Source of the DNA: Chrysochromulina tobinii
Lineage: Eukaryota > Haptophyta > Prymnesiales > Chrysochromulinaceae
Assembly: GCA_001275005.1 (NCBI GenBank)
Contig: JWZX01001996.1
Coordinates: 1-10,613, forward strand
Length of the DNA stretch: 10,613 nt
Direction of reading: 5' to 3'
Part shown: positions 1 through 5,493 of the stretch, piece by piece
Numbering within the stretch: the first letter of the stretch is position 1
How the letters are laid out: every line of letters begins with the position of its first letter
Notes under the pieces: generated by a model
What the model saw: the letters and a program-made list of their open reading frames with translations, nothing else
The model's database searches: none
Told to the model about the DNA's origin: nothing
Translations under genes and position numbers: made by a program

Positions 1-296
1 GATGAGTTCGTGCGGAGGCGGTGGCTTTCGATCTCACAAGGCTTCATACCTATCTTGGCGACATGCATGAGCTTCAAAAAGTGGGTCCATGCGGTCCAGT
101 TCGATCGCGGCGAGCCCGCGCGCGCGGCCGTCCGCAAGTCGTGTCGCATTTCGTTTCACACCGGCATGCAACACGTCTTTATCTGGGCTCGGTTGCCAGT
201 GAGCATCTCGGCCTGGTACTGCTCGCCACGGTTGAAGATCGTGCGCGTTTCTGGCGGGGCCGTGGGTGGCGCCGCCCCCTTGCCTTTCTTGCCCAT
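1..296 (-). CDS. 5' end of unrecognised protein gene (partial, probable intron)
   Basis: I do not recognise the product. An ATG at 296 in a strong context (A at -3, G at +4) opens a frame with strongly GC-rich third positions. It starts MGKKGKGAAPPTAPPE and continues through FNRGEQYQAEMLTGNRAQIK. A single in-frame TGA (158-156) interrupts it, after which the same frame stays open to the window edge with a plausible sequence (KIGMKPCEIESHRLRTNS). The simplest reading is an intron from 161 to 72 (GTGTGA donor, TTTTTGAAG acceptor, 90 nt). It removes the stop and keeps frame, and no other AG lies inside it. The splice sites are weaker than those of the other two introns here. Alternatively translation starts at a later ATG (146-144), whose Arg-rich N-terminus resembles a transit peptide. 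The gene continues beyond position 1. Confidence 0.45.
72..161 (-). other. Candidate intron, 90 nt, in the left-edge gene
   Basis: The donor is CCG|GTGTGA and the acceptor follows a pyrimidine-rich stretch, CCCACTTTTTGAAG|CTC. The length is a multiple of three and the segment holds the only in-frame stop between the ATG at 296 and the window edge. The first AG after the donor is the proposed acceptor. Both sites deviate from the GTGAGT/GTAAGC and CAG sites of the other introns, so this is a moderate call. Confidence 0.4.
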
Positions 297-369
297 TTGC
301 GCGACGCGGTGAGGACCAGTGAAGCGGATTGCTCACCGTTCGCGCGCCAAGTTTCCTGTGAATCTGCTG

Positions 370-389
370 TTAACGTTAAGAAAATTTTC
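370..389. promoter_or_regulatory. Two abutting 10-bp palindromes upstream of the left-edge gene
   Basis: TTAACGTTAA (370-379) is a perfect palindrome and is followed without a gap by a second one, GAAAATTTTC (380-389). They lie about 75-95 bp upstream of the ATG at 296. The core TTAACGTT recurs at 469-476. A dimeric transcription-factor site is one possibility, and chance in an AT-rich patch is another. Confidence 0.3.
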
Positions 390-547
390 GTTCTGTTCAC
401 ATTCTGTTGTTCCGACTTTCTGTTGTTGTTCTGTTGTTACTGTTCAACACTTCAACACTGTTTTCCTCTTAACGTTGGAGAACTCTAGCGTCACCGTCAG
501 TCTAAGCTCTAACAGTCAGTTGTCGCGCGCCCCCCCGCGCTCACCAC

Positions 548-569
548 TCTCTGTCTCGAAGGACAGAGA
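548..569. repeat. Hairpin, 8-bp stem and 6-nt loop, in the BDP1 3' flank
   Basis: TCTCTGTC (548-555) and GACAGAGA (562-569) are perfect reverse complements around the loop TCGAAG. The hairpin sits about 155 bp past the BDP1 stop codon, so it could fold in the 3' end of that transcript. It has no T-run and no known role that I can point to. Confidence 0.35.
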
Positions 570-722
570 AGGAAGGAGAAGGACGCTGGACGGCGTCCGC
601 GCGCGTGCCCGCGCCCTCGGTCGCTCGGCCTCAAGCTCTCAACACACACAAGTCCAAGACACCGACGATCGCGGCTTTCCCACGCCAGTGTATGAGGCCG
701 AAAATCCCCGCAGCAGGCGCCG

Positions 723-3604
723 TCAATATTCGTCATCGTCCTCGCTCCCGCCGCCACGCTGCTCGTTTCGCCACTCCTCGGGCTCCGGCGGGAGGTCCTT
801 CTCGAGCGGCTGCTCCTCAACATCCGTCCTCTTGCTGCTCATCATCATCGTTGAAGAGAGCATCGGCCGACGCGCCGGGATGGCTGGCCTCGTGGCTGCC
901 AAGGGCGCAGCTCGAGCAGCGGCCGGCAATGCAGCAGCTTGCGCCACCGGTGCTGCCGCGGCTGCGCCACCGCTAGCGGCCGGCTCGCGCGGTGCTCCGG
1001 CAGCGGCGCCTGCCAGAGCCGTGGGCGTTGCCATCGTCGCGATCGGGTGATCGCGCCCTCTTGCCGCGGCCACGGGGGGCACCGATGTCCCCACGGGTAT
1101 ATGGGGTCGATCAGGTGCCGCCGGCGAGGCGGCGGGACCAGGCGAAGCTGCGGAGACCGGCACGCTCGGCCGGGAGCCGTTGCCTACGCCACCCACGCGA
1201 GGCGGCAGGCTTGAAGGCGGCAGGCTTGAAGGAGGTGGCGCCCTAGTCGGCGCAAGGGAGGAGGCCTCCGGTAGCGCGGGCGGCGCGGGTGCCCGCAGAT
1301 GCTCCCTCCCACCTGCGCCCATAGCCTCGGCGAGCGCAGGCGCGGACGCGCCAGCGCTCAATACACCTGCAGCGGACAGGCCAAGAGGTCCGCTCGGCGC
1401 GACCGCTTCCGAGGGCGCGATGGATCCGACGTTGGCGCACCGCTCAATTAGCGATTGCATCTGCGCACGATCGGGCAGCTCGCTCTCGGTGCAACGGCCG
1501 GCACTCAGGAGCAGGTCCATGCGCCGCGGGTCCTCGCGCTCCTCACGCTTGAACTTGTTCTTGATCTGGCGTCGATTGCGCTTGGGAAAGAGCGCCGCGA
1601 TCAGCGAAAAGTCGGTGCCGTACTTTTGGAGCGCCGCGAGGAACTTTCCCGTCTCCTGCGGGCTCCACGGGAGCGATTGCGCTCGATTGAGGTACGAGGC
1701 AGACGTCACTCCCGCGCCCGTGTCCACCTCGATGGTCGGGGCCAGGTTCGTGACAGACGGCCGCGCGCTCACGTGCAGAGATGCCTCATCGAGCACAATC
1801 TGGCCGTTGACGATACGAAGTTGAGGCACGAAGCCGGGCCCGTTGGCGCCTCCCATTTCGCCTTCCGCCGCACCCTGCTCTTCGTCTTCCTCATCCTCGT
1901 CCTCGTCCTCGTCCCCCTCCTCCCCATTCTCGCCATCACGCGCATGAGGTCGGTCCTCTTCCCCGTCCTGCCAGACGCCACCGCCACGCCTGCGAAGCCG
2001 ACCACGTGGCCCGTCTGCCGCGACGGCAGCACCAGTCACAGCGTCCCATTCCTCGTCCTCTTCCTCGCCCTCCTCGCCCGCCTCCTCGCTCGCGAGCCGC
2101 GGCCCGCGGGCCTCCTCCTCCTCCGCTTCACGCTGTCGCCGGAACTCTTCGGCCTCTTCGGCGTCGTTTGTGATCACGAAGCTGCGCCCACCACCGCCGC
2201 CGAGCGAAAAGTCGGACCATCCAAAGGCGCTGCCGCTGCCGCCCACAGGCGCTTCGCCGTCCGCCGTTGGCCCGCCGCCGTCGGCGCCGGGCGCGTCGTC
2301 AGCGCCTTTGCGTCGGCGCATGCGCACGACACGCGCGGCGCGCATCGGGACGCCCTGCGTGCGCTCGCAGATGAGCTCGCGCATGGTCATCTCCTCCATG
2401 GGCTTCTGCAACGTGCCGCGGCGCACGCCGCCCGTGAGTGCCTGCGTGCGCGACGTGGCGCGATGCCCCTGCGGGCCGTGGTACACCGCGTACTGACGCC
2501 CAGTTGCGGCGACTCGGCGTTCCACCATCCAGCCTGGCAAGTCGGCGCCCGCAGCCTCCCATCGCGACGCTGCGCTCGTGCGCGCGCCCTCTGGGGGCAG
2601 GATCATGGGATAGGCAGCGCCCGCCGAGATGCCGCCGCCCATCAGCACCTCGCCGCCCATCGCTCCGGCGGCAGCGCCTGTGGCGATGCCAACGTAATCC
2701 TGCGCTGTGCCTGCGGCCAGGTGCGTAGGTGGCTCTGTCGCGGGCTCGCGAGCCACCCACTGCCCCTGATGCGAGTCCCACTGCTTGCCCACGGGCGCGC
2801 GGCCCGGTGGTCGAGGATGAGCGCCGTCAGAAGCGCCCAGAGATGCCGTGCGGCCGGCGCTCGACGTTGCGGCGCCGGTGCCTCCTTCCGTCGCCTTCTT
2901 GGCACGCGCATGAGGACGCCTCGCGCCTTTACGTGCTCGCTTTCGCTGCGGTGCTTCTCCGTTGGCGTCGTGGTCCTGGTCGTCGTGCTCGTCATCGGAT
3001 GGGACGAGCACATCGTCACCGCCATCATCGTCCTGGTCACGCCCGGTCTCTTCCTGTGCAGAGAGTCGGGCCGCCACCCTCGAAGCAGCCTCGCCGGCGG
3101 CCCGGCTCGGCCGCCGCCGCTCCGAGCCACCAGCCCCAGCTCGCGCCGTCGTGAGCGGTCGGTCTTCGGGTTTTGAGGTCTGCAGCCATCGCTCGTCGCG
3201 CAGCAAATGCCACATTTGCGTGCCGTCGGAATCTGCAGAAGATATGGGAAGCAGCCAGCATGGTGTGAGAGCATTATCGGGCAACAATGGTCATGGTCAT
3301 GTGAGGCTGGAACGTCGCGGTACAAAATGGTGGATGACTCACATCGCACGCGGTGACGGCCCGAACGCTCATTGTACGCTTCGACGTAGACGTTGTGCCA
3401 CTCGCCATCAAGCATCGAATAGAGCCGCAGGCCTGCATCAATAAGAGCGGAACCCAACGGCTGAGCCTCTGCTTCCGCCTGCACGCCCATGCGCCACGCC
3501 TGCTCGTCCGCGTCGATGCCCGCACCATCGGGCGGGTCGGGCGCGTGAAGTGTGGGTACGTTGGGCACGAGCGCAATGGCCGTCAGGCCAGTGCAGGCGG
3601 CCAT
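723..3604 (-). CDS. BDP1: TFIIIB subunit BDP1 (B'') with N-terminal Tudor-like and MBD-like domains
   Basis: BDP1 is the SANT-domain subunit of TFIIIB. With TBP and a BRF protein it places RNA polymerase III on tRNA, 5S and other small-RNA promoters in the nucleus. The coding sequence is two exons, 3604-3343 and 3232-723, giving 923 aa. Family marks are a (M)TMRELI motif near 370-375, the GQIVLDEASL block near 565-574, and the extended SANT domain at about 609-664 (WSPQETGKF, YGTDFSLIAALFP, then QIKNKFKREER). Ahead of these lie a Tudor-like domain (about 55-105, split by the intron), a basic NLS-like stretch (about 182-200) and an MBD/TAM-like segment (319-353, LPGW...YHGPQGH). Long Asp/Glu runs fall at about 445-481 and 510-547, and the C-terminus is Ala/Pro-rich with an acidic tail. 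The start at 3604 has G at -3 and +4. The BDP1 identity is firm; the Tudor-like call is good and the MBD call tentative. Confidence 0.88.
1201..1230. repeat. Perfect 15-bp tandem duplication in BDP1 coding sequence
   Basis: GGCGGCAGGCTTGAA occurs twice head to tail (1201-1215, 1216-1230) with no mismatch. On the BDP1 strand it encodes the repeat SSLPPSSLPP in the unstructured C-terminal region. The frame is kept. Perfect identity suggests recent slippage. Confidence 0.9.
1879..1926. repeat. TCCTCG microsatellite-like tract encoding an acidic run
   Basis: A run of TCCTCG-type hexamers on the plus strand reads as GAC/GAG/GAA codons on the BDP1 strand, giving a continuous Asp/Glu stretch at residues about 526-539, just before the conserved GQIVLDEASL block. 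It lies in BDP1 coding sequence and is likely to vary in length between strains. Confidence 0.75.
3233..3342 (-). other. BDP1: BDP1 intron 1, 110 nt, splitting the Tudor-like domain
   Basis: The donor is CGAT|GTGAGT (a consensus site), the acceptor is CTTCTGCAG|ATTCC, and a CTCAC branch-like motif lies about 30 nt before the acceptor. Exon 1 ends after the first base of a codon, and joining creates a Tyr codon, giving HRVRYSDGTQMWHLL. This restores the DG-containing core of a Tudor-like fold that neither exon shows alone. If retained, the exon 1 frame runs on to a stop at 2642, yielding a 320-aa product without SANT. Confidence 0.85.
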
Positions 3605-3644
3605 CTCTTCCGTTTGTTCACAAAGGTTCGCATCTTGGTTTCAT
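3583..3644 (-). other. Two short upstream ORFs at the BDP1 start
   Basis: An ATG at 3644 opens an 8-codon frame (MKPRCEPL) ending at 3618. A second ATG at 3633 opens a 16-codon frame ending at 3583, which overlaps the BDP1 start at 3604 out of frame. They matter only if the transcript begins upstream of 3633. In that case they would lower or regulate BDP1 translation. Confidence 0.35.
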
Positions 3645-3645
3645 G

Positions 3646-3673
3646 TATGAATTACTTCTTTATGAATTACTTC
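3646..3673. repeat. 13-bp direct repeat upstream of BDP1
   Basis: TATGAATTACTTC appears at 3646-3658 and again at 3661-3673, separated by TT, so the period is 15 bp. The pair lies 42-69 bp upstream of the BDP1 start codon. Two identical copies about one and a half helical turns apart could be a protein-binding element or a simple duplication. Confidence 0.7.
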
Positions 3674-3876
3674 GGATGTCTGTCATACGACGCAAAAAGA
3701 CAACGGACCGGCGTACACGGAGTCAGTCTCTCAGATTCCCCCGGGCGCGTTCACCGCAGTTGGATCGAAGAGAGGGAATGAAAGATTTTCGGTACCCTTT
3801 CCGGAATTCACCACACGCACCGTTTTCGTTTTGCCGCTAATTCACATCCAGGATCCCGTGAACCTCGCCTTTCACA

Positions 3877-3890
3877 GCCAATGTTTATAA
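3877..3890 (+). promoter_or_regulatory. CCAAT-like and TATA-like motifs upstream of the RMND1-like gene
   Basis: GCCAAT (3877-3882) is followed closely by TTTATAA (3884-3890), about 40-46 bp upstream of the ATG at 3930. The TATA-like position would fit a transcription start near 3915 and a very short leader. The two motifs are unusually close together, so probably only one of them is functional. Confidence 0.3.
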
Positions 3891-3929
3891 CTTTCACACG
3901 CTCTCGTCGCTCAAGGCGATCGGCTCTAC

Positions 3930-5201
3930 ATGTGGCGATTCACGTCGCAGCGACGCCATGTGGGCCGCATCGCCACGGAGTCGTGGTCACGGCAGCTCTC
4001 TGCATCGCCTTCTGTGCCGCAGGCCTATGCGCGGAGACCTAATCTCGCCCCAAAAGGGCGAAAGCGCAAGAAGGCTGGCGGATCTGCTCCTGAGTCGTCT
4101 CGTCGGGTGGCTGCGATCATCATGCCGGGCGAGCATGATCAGTTTGGCCTCGCGCAAGCACTACGCGCACGGTTCGGCGCTGGGTCAGTGCAGGTCTTCG
4201 GAGGAAGTTCGTCCGCCGCGTCAGCAACGGCGATGCTCAAGTCTATTGAGGTGGATGCAATCGAAGACGTGGTGCACTTGAGTGCGCCGGCATCCGGGAC
4301 GGATGCACCGCACGGTTCGGCGCGCGCTTGCGTCTTCTTCTTCACAGCATCTTCCGGGAGCGACGGGCCCAGCAGCTCCGCCTGTGTCAGCGTTTGGTGG
4401 GGATCGGAGCCAAACTTTGAAGACGCGCTTCTGCGTGATTTGTATGCGCTGCAAGGAGGTCAAGGAAGAGGTCGACAAAAGCCATACGATCCGCTCTCGC
4501 TCCCACGAGAGGTCATGAAGTGGCATACTGGAGATCGCTCCGAGCTTAGCCGCGATGAGATCCTAATCAATGCATCGTGCGAGCCGCGCAAACGCACGCT
4601 TGATCAACTGTCCTTCTCTCATGCGCTGCATCGGCACATGAAGCTGCTTCTTCTAGAGGATGAAATGGAGCGCATCCTAGGTTCCGTTAAGCGCATCGTT
4701 CGCCAGGGCCGGCCTTCGCTCCTTTTGCGCTTCCTGCCACCCTACCTTGGTGGCGTGGAGTCGGGCGCACGCACCATGCAACGGCTGCTGCTCATGCGCG
4801 AATTCAACTTCGACGACTCGATCATGTCCACTCCAGACTGGCTTTGGGAGCAGCCTGAACGCGAGGCGATGTATGACGCCATGGTTTCCGAGTACGAGAT
4901 CGAGGATCGAATCGAAGCGATTAACCAGCAGCTCGATTACGCGCAGGCGACAATGCAAACTCTGAAAGACGACGCTCATCATCAGCACTCGACGTTTCTC
5001 GAATACGCCATCGTGCTGCTGATCGCCTTTGAAGTTCTCGTGGAGATACACTCGCTCGGGTAAGCCATGGCCCCTCCTCTGCGCACGTCTCTGCCCCAAA
5101 GTAACCTGTGTAAACTCTGTGGCCCTGTCAGGTGGATCGAATGGCCGTCTCTTTTGGATAGAAACAAGCGTGAGCAAACCGGCTTCGTCACTCCGAAGTG
5201 A
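3930..5201 (+). CDS. RMND1/DUF155 (YagE family) mitochondrial inner-membrane protein
   Basis: The family includes human RMND1, fungal Rmd1/Sif proteins and plant DUF155 proteins. RMND1 acts at the mitochondrial inner membrane and supports mitochondrial translation. The two-exon coding sequence (3930-5059, 5132-5201) gives 399 aa. Residues 1-50 form an Arg/Ser-rich, acid-poor presequence (MWRFTSQRRHVGRIATESWS), consistent with mitochondrial import. The DUF155 domain spans about 105-376: VFFFT and VSVWWG strands, then LSFSHALHRHMKLLLLEDEM, TPDWLWEQPEREAMYD, a coiled segment from about 321 (EIEDRIEAINQQLDYAQ), and the family's C-terminal membrane helix (about 357-372, FLEYAIVLLIAFEVLVEI). Splicing adds 22 residues starting WIEWPSLL. 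Without splicing the protein stops at 5063 after EIHSLG, a length also acceptable for the family. The domain is certain; the last exon is likely. Confidence 0.85.
5060..5131 (+). other. RMND1-like gene intron, 72 nt, with a stop codon inside the donor site
   Basis: The donor is CTCGG|GTAAGC and the acceptor is CCCTGTCAG|GTGG, with GTAAC as a possible branch motif 28 nt before the acceptor AG. The unspliced frame terminates at the TAA formed by donor bases 5061-5063. Splicing joins GG to G (Gly) and extends the frame 22 codons to TGA at 5199-5201. Confidence 0.65.
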
Positions 5202-5493
5202 CGGCAACCATGAACGTGGCCAGCAACTGACAGTTGAGAATTCACCATCGCCTTGTTGACGCGCACCGCACGCACGGTCAGGAACCGTTCAAGCATATGG
5301 AATGCGGGACTCGACCCTGTCGTCGCGGTCAGCTGATCCAACCATTCTTAAGGCCGCGATGATGTGTCGTGCTCACCTCGGCGTACGTCGTTGTATGGGT
5401 CCGCGTCGGGCGCTTTGAAGCCTTGTGCGAGAGGATGGTTGTACAGGTTTCTTCAAACTGAATTCTTCTGAACACGTTCCTAAAAAAAAGTGG
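5202..5493. other. Convergent 3'-3' gap
   Basis: This 292-bp stretch separates the 3' ends of the RMND1-like gene (plus) and the Tudor/Agenet gene (minus), so it should contain both 3' UTRs and their processing signals. I see no AATAAA. An A8 run at 5482-5489 lies directly after the Tudor/Agenet gene stop, reading as T8 on that strand. No gene is supported. Confidence 0.55.

Larger units (their letters stand above)
297..722. other. Intergenic gap: BDP1 3' flank and upstream region of the left-edge gene
   Basis: Both flanking genes are on the minus strand, so this stretch holds the BDP1 3' UTR (right) and the promoter and leader of the left-edge gene (left). The middle (about 368-480) is T-rich on the plus strand and differs from the GC-rich surroundings. 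It contains repeated CTGTTGTT motifs, a tandem TTCAACAC pair (443-450, 451-458), and TTAACGTT at 370-377 and again at 469-476. I see no convincing gene. Plus-strand open frames here lack a usable ATG and run antisense into BDP1. Confidence 0.6.
3605..3929. promoter_or_regulatory. Divergent promoter region between BDP1 and the RMND1-like gene
   Basis: The 325 bp separate two start codons pointing away from each other, so they should hold both promoters. The half nearest BDP1 is AT-richer and contains a 13-bp direct repeat. The half nearest the RMND1-like gene contains a CCAAT-like and a TATA-like motif. I see no coding sequence of its own beyond very short upstream ORFs on the BDP1 side. Confidence 0.6.

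Noticed and set aside
319-1050. 243-codon plus-strand frame from the left gap into BDP1
   Set aside because: It starts with GTG, and its product is low-complexity and antisense to the BDP1 C-terminus. No recognisable domain is present.
1455-3176. 573-codon open frame on the plus strand across BDP1
   Set aside because: It starts at TTG, not ATG, and lies antisense to the firmly identified BDP1 SANT and acidic regions. Its composition is explained by GC-rich codon bias on the other strand.
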